Program-made: the position numbers and the translations under genes | The notes under the pieces: generated by a model | Told to the model about the DNA's origin: nothing | What the model saw: the letters and a program-made list of their open reading frames with translations, nothing else | Databases searched by the model: none | From: Mariprofundus sp. | GTDB taxonomy: Bacteria > Pseudomonadota > Zetaproteobacteria > Mariprofundales > Mariprofundaceae | DNA: 5,613 bases | Direction: 5' to 3' | NCBI GenBank assembly: GCA_030951095.1 | Contig: JAUZQI010000066.1 | Coordinates: forward strand, 1-5,613 | Shown here: positions 1-5,491 of the stretch, one piece after another | How the letters are laid out: every line of letters starts with the position of its first letter | Numbering within the stretch: position 1 is the first letter of the stretch

Positions 1-79
1 ATGCAAGCAGGGCAGCAGGCAATTGCTCATAGAGCAATTTAACAAGCTCGTTGTAAACGCGCCCCTGTACCGATGACAT
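1..79 (-). CDS. 5' end of a gene running off the left edge, possibly a membrane sensor protein
   Basis: The minus strand reads ATG at 79 and stays open for 26 codons to the window edge, beginning MSSVQGRVYNELVKLLYEQL and continuing PAALLA. The start is supported by AAGGTGG (88-94 on the plus strand), 8 nt before the ATG, and by a promoter further upstream at 184-212. The frame is open upstream to a TGA at 209-211, so a GTG start at 91 is possible but would overlap the ribosome binding site. The pattern of a short charged N-terminus, then LLYEQLPAALL entering a hydrophobic stretch, recalls the juxtamembrane start of many membrane-bound GGDEF/EAL or histidine kinase proteins. That resemblance is from memory and the domain part is not in view, so the function is only a guess. 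That this is a real gene start is fairly well supported; what it encodes is not. Confidence 0.6.
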   Translation of the reverse strand, partial: MSSVQGRVYNELVKLLYEQLPAALLA

Positions 80-87
80 GGCTGCTA

Positions 88-94
88 CCACCTT
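88..94 (-). promoter_or_regulatory. Ribosome binding site of the left-edge gene
   Basis: AAGGTGG on the minus strand differs from AAGGAGG by one base and lies 8 nt before the ATG at 79. It decides the start in a frame that is open for another 43 codons upstream. Confidence 0.6.
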
Positions 95-183
95 TGAGAA
101 TAATTTACGTTTTCGGAAGGGGAAATCACGCAATAAAGCGCAATTGTTTGTATAGAATTCCCACCCTTCGTCTAAAACCACAG

Positions 184-212
184 ATAATATAACTTTATTT
201 AATTGTCGTCAC
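184..212 (-). promoter_or_regulatory. Sigma70-type promoter for the left-edge gene
   Basis: On the minus strand a -35 box GTGACG (207-212, 4 of 6 matches to TTGACA) is followed by a 17-bp A/T-rich spacer and a -10 box TATTAT (184-189, 5 of 6 matches to TATAAT). Transcription would start near 177, giving a leader of roughly 100 nt before the ATG at 79. The boxes and the ideal spacing are visible in the sequence; activity is inferred. Confidence 0.5.
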
Positions 213-318
213 GAACTTCATGTTAAACCCATCTTATTGGCAAACGTCAACCGGGGTATCCATCAATCGGTGACAGAGTCGTTGTTCCCGGTACTGATTC
301 AGAGCGTTTCCTAAGTCG

Positions 319-341
319 AAAAAGGAGGGCCTATGCCCTCC
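319..341 (-). terminator. Rho-independent terminator of the DUF992 gene
   Basis: On the minus strand GGAGGGC and GCCCTCC form a perfect 7-bp GC-rich stem (335-341 and 324-330) around a 4-nt ATAG loop, directly followed by TTTTT (319-323). The stem begins about 24 nt beyond the stop codon at 366-368. This is a textbook intrinsic terminator for the minus-strand gene. It should also insulate the left-edge gene, which is transcribed in the same direction. Confidence 0.85.
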
Positions 342-365
342 CTTATAACAGGTTTAAATAGCCGC

Positions 366-857
366 TTATTTTTTCTGTAGATAGAGGTAAGTAACACCTG
401 CAGCTGCACCGATGCCTTTGCTGCCTTCGATGACTGGCTGTAGAGAAATGCTCTTGTCACCACCGCCTACCAGAACCTGGGCACCGACACCGACACCGAC
501 ACTGGCTGATCCACCTGCACCGATATATTTACCGGCCAGTTTATGATTGCCGCGTTTTGTATCAGCTGCAAGGACTGTAAAAACAAGCTTCCGCGCAGCG
601 TCATACTGTAAATTGATGCCGAGGCCTATGCCTGTTTCACCGATATAATATTCGGTGCTGCTTGCATCTGTTGAATCATATTTGCAAGTCACATCGGCTG
701 TTGAATGAATGATTAGATTGTAGCCGCTTCCCGGTACGATATCACAAGTCAGGACGCCTATTTTGGTGCCTGCGGTTGATTCCCCGGAAAAAACAGGCGC
801 CGCCATGAACAATGATGCGGTCAACGCCATACCTATGAGTATTTTTCTGTTTTTCAT
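366..857 (-). CDS. Secreted DUF992-family protein
   Basis: This is a 163-residue exported protein of unknown function. Residues 1-24 form a Sec signal peptide: a basic start (MKNRK), a hydrophobic core (about 6-20) and a likely cleavage site after VFS (24) or VFSG (25). The mature part shows DUF992 hallmarks: GVLTCDI near residue 34, a second Cys at 58 (C38 and C58 could form a disulfide), a YYIGETG segment near 70, then LAGKYIG, a glycine-rich GVGVGAQVLVGG and KSISLQP. Length and domain order fit a complete member; such proteins are mostly known from alphaproteobacteria. The glycine-rich beta-type repeat and C-terminal YLYLQ suggest a small beta-barrel or surface-associated fold, but this is inference. 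The gene is a single-cistron unit with its own strong promoter, 5' hairpin, AGGAGG site and terminator, so it may be well expressed. Confidence 0.85.
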   Translation of the reverse strand: MKNRKILIGMALTASLFMAAPVFSGESTAGTKIGVLTCDIVPGSGYNLIIHSTADVTCKYDSTDASSTEYYIGETGIGLGINLQYDAARKLVFTVLAADTKRGNHKLAGKYIGAGGSASVGVGVGAQVLVGGGDKSISLQPVIEGSKGIGAAAGVTYLYLQKK

Positions 858-862
858 GCTGT

Positions 863-868
863 CCTCCT
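863..868 (-). promoter_or_regulatory. Perfect Shine-Dalgarno for the DUF992 gene
   Basis: AGGAGG on the minus strand lies 5 nt before the ATG at 857. It is a full consensus site, in contrast to uup and thiI, which have none that is recognisable. Confidence 0.85.
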
Positions 869-893
869 ATATGTTGGTTTCCCGACAGTCTTA

Positions 894-913
894 ACAATGC
901 TTGCAGGCATTGT
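894..913 (-). promoter_or_regulatory. Hairpin at the predicted 5' end of the DUF992 mRNA
   Basis: ACAATGC (894-900) and GCATTGT (907-913) are perfectly complementary, and one further G-U pair closes a TGCA loop. The predicted transcription start from the promoter at 922-950 is about 915-916, so the RNA would begin with this stem almost at once. Such 5'-terminal stems can protect mRNA from 5'-dependent decay; alternatively the palindrome is an operator overlapping +1. Confidence 0.5.
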
Positions 914-921
914 AATGAAGT

Positions 922-950
922 ATTATAGGATAAATTATGATCATTGTCAC
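922..950 (-). promoter_or_regulatory. Near-consensus sigma70 promoter of the DUF992 gene
   Basis: On the minus strand GTGACA (945-950, 5 of 6 matches to TTGACA) is followed by exactly 17 bp and a perfect TATAAT (922-927). The predicted start near 915 gives a leader of about 58 nt. It is the strongest promoter match seen in the window. Confidence 0.8.
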
Positions 951-1044
951 GATAGTTTTTGTGGCTGTTCGTGGGGCTTGAATTTATGTCATACACCCGG
1001 TCTTTACACCGAATAAGCACCCTGTCCAATCATACGCAAGTGGT

Positions 1045-1050
1045 TATGAT
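1045..1050 (+). promoter_or_regulatory. Candidate -10 box placing the uup start at +1 (leaderless)
   Basis: TATGAT (5 of 6 matches to TATAAT) ends 6 nt before the uup ATG at 1057, the spacing expected between a -10 box and the transcription start. No Shine-Dalgarno precedes either the ATG at 1057 or the one at 1066, which fits a leaderless message. The -35 region (CTGTCC at 1022-1027) is poor, so this is a weak proposal. Confidence 0.3.
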
Positions 1051-1056
1051 TCGCCC

Positions 1057-2973
1057 ATGCCAGTCATGACTCTGAATCATCTCGATAAAGCTTTTGGCCC
1101 GCAGGTGTTGCTGGACGATGTCAGTCTGTCTGTCGGGCGCGGTGTGCGTATCGGTTTGATTGGCCGCAATGGCGAGGGTAAGTCGACGCTTTTGAAAATC
1201 ATGGCCGGCATCGTGGAGAGCGATGCCGGCGAAGTGACATTGCGTGGTAATACACAGGTAGCATATTTGCCACAGGATCCGCACTTTGATGCCGGCCAAA
1301 GCGTGTTTCATGTGGTTGCTGAAGGTTTGGGCGAGGTGGCCAAAACACTGGAGGCTTATCACGAGGCGCTACAACAACTGGATGAGGATAGTTCTGGTAG
1401 CATGTTGAAACAGATCGATGTTCTGCAGTCAGAGTTGGAACGCCTTGGTGCCTGGCAGTTTCACAATCGTATCGAAACGGCTATTTCAAAGCTGAAACTG
1501 GAAGCAGATCGTGATGTTGGTGAGTTGTCCGGGGGCTGGTTAAGGCGTGTGGCGGTGGCGCGAGCTGTTGTCGCCGAGCCGGATGTATTGCTGCTCGATG
1601 AGCCGACCAATCATCTCGATATTGAATCGATTGAGTGGTTGGAGGATTTTGTCGCAGCGTTTCCCGGCTCGGTATTGTTTATTACCCATGACCGTTATTT
1701 TCTTGATGCCGTGGCTGACGAGATTATCGAACTGGATCGCGGAAAACTACGACATTTCCCATACTCCTATGCTGAATATCTGGAGAAGAAGGCGGAAATG
1801 CTGGCTGTTGAAGAAACCCAACATCGCAAATTTGACCGGCTGTTGGCCGGGGAAGAGCGCTGGATCAGGCAGGGGATTCCGGCTCGCCGCACACGCAACG
1901 AAGGGCGTGTGCGTGGTCTGGAAGAGTTGCGTAGGCAGCGTGCCGGCAGACGACTGCGCAGCGGCGATGTGGAGTTGCGCGTATCATCCGGCATCAAACC
2001 TGGCAAGATGCTGATAGAGATGATTGCGTTATCGCACAGTTTTGGGGACACCGTGATTTGTAAATCGTTCAGCCATAAAATCATGGCCGGTGACCGGGTC
2101 GGGCTGGTTGGGGCTAACGGTATTGGCAAGACTACACTGTTGAAAATGATGTTGGGAGAACTGACACCGGATGCAGGGCGGGTACGCCATGGTGTGCGGC
2201 TTGCTCCGGCATTTCTCACCCAGATGCGGGAACTGGATACCAAATTAAAACTGAAAGAAGTATTACTGCCACAAGGCGGTCATTATGTGCATATCGGTGG
2301 TCATGAACCGCGTCATATTGTGACTTATATGCAGGATTTCCTGTTCGATAAAGAAAGACTGAACAGTCGTGTTGCGGCTCTGTCCGGTGGTGAACGCGGA
2401 CGTTTAATGTTGGCCAAACTATTACTGGAACCATCTAATTTACTGGTTCTGGATGAACCGACCAATGATCTGGATATTGGTACGCTGACGGTGCTCGAAC
2501 AGGCGCTGGCTCGCTATGATGGTACAGTTATTCTGGTGTCGCATGATCGTGCTTTCATGGATCGTGTGGCCTCGCGTGTGCTGGCTTTCGAAGGTGACGG
2601 TGAAATTATTCCGATAGAAGGCGGTTATTCCGATTATCTGGCCTGGAAAACACGTCGAAGCGAAGCGCTTGAATCAGAACGTCAAACAGTCAAAATGCAA
2701 AAACCGACAGCTGCTGCAAAACCTGTGAGGAAACAAACCAAGCTCAGTTACAAGGAGCAGCAGGAACTGGAAACATTGCCTGTGAAGATTGAGATAATGG
2801 AAGAAGAAAAAGCAGCCATAGAAGCCCGTTTTTGTAATCCGGATTATTTCACTGCTGATGCCAAGGCTTATGTCAAAGATCAGCAGCGATTTGATGAACT
2901 GGAGCAAACGCTTGAAGTTTCCTATGAGTGCTGGCAGGAATTGGAAGCCCGTCAGGAAGCTTTGGCTTCCTGA
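1057..2973 (+). CDS. uup: ABC-F family ATPase Uup
   Basis: Uup is a cytosolic ABC-F ATPase with two ATP-binding domains and no membrane domain. The E. coli protein acts at the ribosome and affects precise excision of transposons, and its C-terminal domain binds DNA. This 638-residue copy is complete (E. coli Uup is about 635). Domain 1 has Walker A GRNGEGKST (36-44), Q-loop Gln 73, signature LSGGW (157-161), Walker B LLLDE (178-182) and switch His 211. The linker at about 250-300 contains WIRQGIPARRTRNEGR, typical of Uup. Domain 2 has Walker A GANGIGKTT (352-360), LSGGE (442-446), LLVLDE (462-467) and His 496. From about 560 a charged coiled coil follows, starting KLSYKEQQELE, which is the Uup tail and separates it from YheS or EttA. 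The ATG at 1057 (MPVMTL) matches the usual Uup N-terminus better than the internal ATG at 1066. The gene diverges from the DUF992 gene; its 3' end forms a hairpin. Confidence 0.95.
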   Translation: MPVMTLNHLDKAFGPQVLLDDVSLSVGRGVRIGLIGRNGEGKSTLLKIMAGIVESDAGEVTLRGNTQVAYLPQDPHFDAGQSVFHVVAEGLGEVAKTLEAYHEALQQLDEDSSGSMLKQIDVLQSELERLGAWQFHNRIETAISKLKLEADRDVGELSGGWLRRVAVARAVVAEPDVLLLDEPTNHLDIESIEWLEDFVAAFPGSVLFITHDRYFLDAVADEIIELDRGKLRHFPYSYAEYLEKKAEMLAVEETQHRKFDRLLAGEERWIRQGIPARRTRNEGRVRGLEELRRQRAGRRLRSGDVELRVSSGIKPGKMLIEMIALSHSFGDTVICKSFSHKIMAGDRVGLVGANGIGKTTLLKMMLGELTPDAGRVRHGVRLAPAFLTQMRELDTKLKLKEVLLPQGGHYVHIGGHEPRHIVTYMQDFLFDKERLNSRVAALSGGERGRLMLAKLLLEPSNLLVLDEPTNDLDIGTLTVLEQALARYDGTVILVSHDRAFMDRVASRVLAFEGDGEIIPIEGGYSDYLAWKTRRSEALESERQTVKMQKPTAAAKPVRKQTKLSYKEQQELETLPVKIEIMEEEKAAIEARFCNPDYFTADAKAYVKDQQRFDELEQTLEVSYECWQELEARQEALAS

Positions 2974-2975
2974 CG
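2950..2975 (+). terminator. Hairpin spanning the uup stop codon, likely terminator
   Basis: CGTCAGGAAGC (2950-2960) and GCTTCCTGACG (2965-2975) form a perfect 11-bp stem with a TTTG loop. The stem contains the last seven uup codons and the TGA at 2971-2973. The downstream AGCGTTTGTG is only weakly T-rich, so it may be a poor intrinsic terminator or an RNA 3'-end stabiliser. The stem itself is unambiguous; its function is inferred. Confidence 0.6.
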
Positions 2976-3061
2976 AGCGTTTGTGATTGGCAGATCGCGG
3001 TGGGTTGATAGCGACTCAGACCGCGTTACAGCGCCCCCACTTGAAGAATAACACTGTTTTT

Positions 3062-3153
3062 ACCGCAGAGGACGCAAGAGACGCAGAGGAAAGTCAAAGA
3101 CTGTGATGGGATAGATACATCAATGGGTGTTTTTCCTCCGCGCCCTCTGGGGT
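3062..3153. repeat. Inverted-repeat element with three CGCAGAGGA-like 9-mers
   Basis: The left arm holds three contiguous 9-mers: CGCAGAGGA (3064-3072), CGCAAGAGA (3073-3081) and CGCAGAGGA (3082-3090). The right arm (3132-3153), read on the minus strand, begins ACCCCAGAGGGCGC and ends GGAGGAAA. It therefore matches the left arm ACCGCAGAGGACGC...GAGGAAA with one 9-mer fewer, and the two arms can fold over a loop of about 38 nt. From memory, GCAGAGGACGCAGAGG-type arms occur as dispersed intergenic repeats in many environmental bacteria. The copy here is noncoding and no target-site duplication is evident. Confidence 0.65.
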
Positions 3154-3156
3154 TGA

Positions 3157-3258
3157 TGCTTTTGAATCTGCTCTTGAATAACAAAATGGAATATTTTACC
3201 ATTTTATTATTCAATCGTTGGGTAGTTGTAACGCAACTTTCGTCGCTATTCAAAAGCA
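3157..3258. repeat. Nested palindromic element upstream of thiI
   Basis: An outer perfect 11-bp inverted repeat, TGCTTTTGAAT (3157-3167) and ATTCAAAAGCA (3248-3258), encloses two inner stems. The first is 16 bp with one mismatch, TTGAATAACAAAATGG (3174-3189) and CCATTTTATTATTCAA (3199-3214), around a 9-nt loop. The second is short, AGTTG/CAACT (3224-3228 and 3234-3238). Together they could form a three-way junction ending 45 nt before the thiI ATG. TTGAAT/ATTCAA recurs in both outer and inner arms, so alternative pairings are possible. It could be a small nonautonomous element scar, a structured leader or a protein-binding site; it has none of the TPP riboswitch core motifs. Confidence 0.6.
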
Positions 3259-3303
3259 GTGGGCGGCTGCATTTGTGAATCGACTCGGTTAGCTTTCCGC
3301 TCT

Positions 3304-4470
3304 ATGCCAAAGATACTTTTTCATTTCGGTGAACTCTCGCTGAAGGGTAAAAACCGATCCACATTCGAACGCCGTATGGCGCAAAACATCAAGCGTGTTT
3401 TGAAGCCAGTATTGAAGCCGGCCGGCTTTCATCGCGAACACGGGCGCATGACGGCGAATCTGGAATCGATTTCGGATGAATTGCTGGATTATCTGGCACT
3501 TATTCCGGGTATTCGAAATTTTTCTGTGGTGCATGAATGTGGACTGGAACTCGAAGCCATGCAGGAGGCTGCCAAGAAAGCTGTGCTGGCCGATTTCGGA
3601 GAAGATGTGGCGGGAACACCGTTTCGCGTTACCAGCAAGCGCAGTAATAAAGGTTTTCCGATGACTTCGCCTGAAATGAATTTCGAAATCGGCGGCTTTC
3701 TGAAAAACCAGCTGAATCTGGCCGTGAATCTTGATCACCCGGACATTGATGTGCGTGTCGAAGTGGGTGCGGATGCCGCTTATATCTATACGAAGAAAAT
3801 CGTTGGCATTGGCGGTTTGCCCGTTGGCACATCCGGTCGTGGTGTTGTGTTGTTTTCCGGCGGTATTGATTCACCGGTTGCGGCTTATACGATGATGAAG
3901 CGCGGTATGGAAGTGGTATTGGTTCATTTGTATAACAGTACCATCAATCGGGATTTTGCAAAAATCAAGGATTTGGCGCGCCAGTTATCCCGTTATCAGG
4001 GCAGAGTGAAGCTGTACATGATTGATCTGGAAGAATTCCAGCGCCATGCCATTGCCGAGGTGCCGGCTGAATACCGCATGATTATCTACAAACGGCAAAT
4101 GATCCGTTCTGCTGCACTGATTGCCCGTCAGGAGAAGGCGCAAGCACTGGTGACCGGGGATTCACTGGGTCAGGTAGCCAGCCAGACACTGGCCAATATC
4201 CATGCCATTTATGATGCATCTGATTTACCATTGTTGCCGCCACTGATTGGCGCGGATAAAGAAGAAATCATCGCACTGGGTCGGCGTATCGGTACCTATG
4301 AAATTTCTATCGAGGAGTATTGCGATATCTGCTCCTTCCTGATTGCCAAACATCCGGAGACCAGTGCCCGCCGATCCAGGGTGGCCGAACTGGAGACACG
4401 ATTACCGCTCGAAGGTCTGGATTGTACCACCAGGATTGTCCTATTCGACGCTGGACGAGAACTGGATTGA
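3304..4470 (+). CDS. thiI: tRNA 4-thiouridine synthetase ThiI (rhodanese-less form)
   Basis: ThiI adenylates U8 of tRNA and inserts sulfur to make 4-thiouridine; in some bacteria it also carries sulfur for the thiamine thiazole. The protein is 388 residues from the ATG at 3304. It has an N-terminal ferredoxin-like part (MPKILFHFGELSLKGKNR), a THUMP domain at about 60-165, and a PP-loop ATPase with SGGIDSP from residue 185, plus GDSLGQVASQT later in that domain. Cys 340 in EEYC aligns with E. coli Cys 344; Cys 343 makes a CxxC. The protein stops before where E. coli has its rhodanese domain (total 482 residues), as in the roughly 400-residue Bacillus form. Sulfur must then come from another carrier or directly from a cysteine desulfurase. 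A GTG at 3259 would add 15 residues without family likeness, so the ATG is preferred, although no Shine-Dalgarno precedes it. No thiamine gene is adjacent, so the tRNA role is more likely. Confidence 0.93.
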   Translation: MPKILFHFGELSLKGKNRSTFERRMAQNIKRVLKPVLKPAGFHREHGRMTANLESISDELLDYLALIPGIRNFSVVHECGLELEAMQEAAKKAVLADFGEDVAGTPFRVTSKRSNKGFPMTSPEMNFEIGGFLKNQLNLAVNLDHPDIDVRVEVGADAAYIYTKKIVGIGGLPVGTSGRGVVLFSGGIDSPVAAYTMMKRGMEVVLVHLYNSTINRDFAKIKDLARQLSRYQGRVKLYMIDLEEFQRHAIAEVPAEYRMIIYKRQMIRSAALIARQEKAQALVTGDSLGQVASQTLANIHAIYDASDLPLLPPLIGADKEEIIALGRRIGTYEISIEEYCDICSFLIAKHPETSARRSRVAELETRLPLEGLDCTTRIVLFDAGRELD

Positions 4471-4509
4471 TTGTAACAGGCCCTAAATGAATAGTCAGAG
4501 CTATTTCCG

Positions 4510-4767
4510 TTGCTGAAATTCAAACGTATACTGGGCCTGTTGCTGTTCTGGCTATCATGGCTGTTGTGGGTGCTGATGTTTGCCATGCCATTTGTGCTGG
4601 ATGCAGACGTTGCTGACCTTGTCGTGATTTCCACATCATTGGTGGCAGCAGCAGAGACCAGCTTTATTGTGAGTCTGTTCTTATTGGGTCGCCCCTTTTA
4701 TCAGGCTATCAAGCAGCGCTTTAATGGTATCTGGTATAAAATAGCAAATTTAAGGGTGAAGCCTTAA
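4510..4767 (+). CDS. Small two-helix inner-membrane protein
   Basis: This is an 85-residue hydrophobic protein with a basic start (MLKFKR), helix 1 at about 7-29, helix 2 at about 37-60, then a basic cytoplasmic tail with KQRF and KIANLRVKP. The helix 2 end, FIVSLFLLGRPFYQAIKQRF, recalls small proteins labelled 'transporter suffix domain', in which a GK/GR motif follows the second helix. That is recognition from memory and gives no function. The start is a TTG at 4510 preceded by CAGAG (4496-4500) at 9 nt. The frame is closed by a TAG at 4492, and no ATG gives the full first helix. It begins 39 nt after thiI on the same strand and is probably co-transcribed with it. No clear terminator follows. 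Confidence 0.75.
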   Translation: MLKFKRILGLLLFWLSWLLWVLMFAMPFVLDADVADLVVISTSLVAAAETSFIVSLFLLGRPFYQAIKQRFNGIWYKIANLRVKP

Positions 4768-4876
4768 CACCGTTTCATACCGCTCGATGATGTAATGAGA
4801 AAGGTGGTTGTCCCCCGAATTTCCAGAAATAATATGCGTTTGATGAATGTTCCATGGTATATGTTTCCATGCGTAG

Positions 4877-5364
4877 GTGGTGGTGATCCATGGTGTGTTT
4901 GGAGCTAGAATACGTAGCATCAAGGGGGAGAATGAAATTTGGCCCGGTAGTTCCTCGAAACTGTTATTCAGCAGTTATGAGCAACTGGCACTGGATATTG
5001 ATCCGGTCAGCCTGCAGGCACATTCGAACGATACCGAGGCCTATGCCCTGTTTGATCAGGTGGGCGGGCACGATATTATGGGAAGATTCTAGACGTACTG
5101 CATCAGGCTGGTCGTTATGAACGAGCTATGGCTGGCAACAAACAGGCTGCTACGACACATGCCTATTATGTATTTTTCTATGACTGGCGTATGGGTATTC
5201 CACACAATGCCGCCAGACTCAATGATTTGATCGATCAAATTCGCCGTGATTATGGCATGCCGAAGCTGAAAGTGGATATTGTTGCGCATAGCATGGGGGC
5301 TCTGGTAACCCGTTATTTTATCCGCTATGGCAGCAGGGATGTGCTGGACAACGATAATTTTTAG
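4877..5364 (+). pseudogene. Remnant of an LCAT-like alpha/beta-hydrolase
   Basis: Two overlapping frames read as one protein. Frame A (4877-5089) encodes VVIHGVFGARIR (oxyanion-hole HG strand), then EIWPGSSSKLLFSSYEQLAL and DIMGR. Frame B (5086-5361) continues ILDVLHQAGRYE, YYVFFYDWRMG, LIDQIRRDYG and VDIVAHSMGALVTRYF, where AHSMG is the nucleophile elbow (GxSxG type). This order matches lecithin:cholesterol acyltransferase-like hydrolases. Restoring one base near 5083-5087 (GGA AGA ATT CTA) joins the frames, so a single-base loss is likely. The 5' end is lost too: TAG at 4874-4876 closes frame A and no signal peptide is visible. A TAG at 5362 ends frame B just after the nucleophile region, so the catalytic Asp and His are missing. 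With four lesions, decay is more plausible than sequencing error. The 109 bp before it, after the membrane protein gene, show no other gene. Confidence 0.8.
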
Positions 5365-5490
5365 CCAGATACAAGCTCAAAGGTCAGGCCTATACCTTCT
5401 ACTCTTTTAAATTTTCACTGTCTGTTTTTCACACAGCCTGGGCCAAACACGGACGGTCAGTGGATGTAAGATAATTATATATTACGTCCC
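5365..5490. other. Unassigned junction between the hydrolase and kinase remnants
   Basis: The first few codons after the hydrolase stop still read PDTSSKVR in frame B, which could be the hydrolase sequence just before its next strand. Likeness then ends. The segment TTTTCACACAGCCTGGGCC (5426-5444) resembles, from memory, terminal sequences of some insertion elements (minus strand: GGCTGTGTGAAAA), and a CACTG/CAGTG pair (5416-5420, 5458-5462) brackets it. No transposase is present. I cannot decide between an insertion scar and simple decay. Confidence 0.3.
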
Positions 5491-5491
5491 C

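Larger units (their letters stand above)
2974..3303. other. Intergenic region between uup and thiI filled with palindromic elements
   Basis: No credible gene is seen in this 330-bp gap. From left to right it holds the tail of the uup hairpin; a small inverted repeat CGCGGT/ACCGCG (2996-3001 and 3020-3025); a CGCAGAGGA-type inverted-repeat element (3062-3153); and a nested palindrome (3157-3258). The last 45 bp before thiI lack a recognisable promoter or Shine-Dalgarno. The thiI promoter must lie in or upstream of these elements, but I cannot point to convincing boxes. Confidence 0.6.

Noticed and set aside
21..39. AATTGCTC/GAGCAATT hairpin with a 3-nt loop as a terminator
   Set aside because: It lies inside the coding start of the left-edge gene and has no T-tract on either strand.
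742..1029. Minus-strand frame overlapping the DUF992 start and its promoter
   Set aside because: It runs through the signal-peptide coding region in another frame, with no ribosome binding site or family likeness.
1767..2243. Long open frame on the minus strand inside uup
   Set aside because: It overlaps the conserved ABC-F linker and second ATPase domain; its composition is that of an antisense shadow.
3259..3303. GTG at 3259 as the thiI start, adding 15 residues
   Set aside because: The added residues (GGCICESTRLAFRS) do not look like ThiI, no Shine-Dalgarno precedes them, and the outer arm of the palindrome ends right at 3258.
3157..3303. TPP riboswitch upstream of thiI
   Set aside because: The conserved CUGAGA core and the other TPP-aptamer motifs are absent.
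3289..3738. Minus-strand frame opposite the start of thiI
   Set aside because: It is antisense to the conserved ThiI N-terminal and THUMP regions and has no family signature.
4487..4516. ATG at 4487 as an alternative start after thiI
   Set aside because: It stops after nine codons and is out of frame with the membrane protein.
4795..4908. Small plus-strand frame of 37 codons starting MRKVVVPRIS
   Set aside because: It has no ribosome binding site and its end is an out-of-frame reading of the hydrolase remnant; it could be degraded hydrolase 5' sequence but shows no likeness.
5361..5477. Open stretch LARYKLKGQAYTFYSF... between the two remnants
   Set aside because: It has no start codon or ribosome binding site, and I recognise no family; it may be chance or element-derived sequence.
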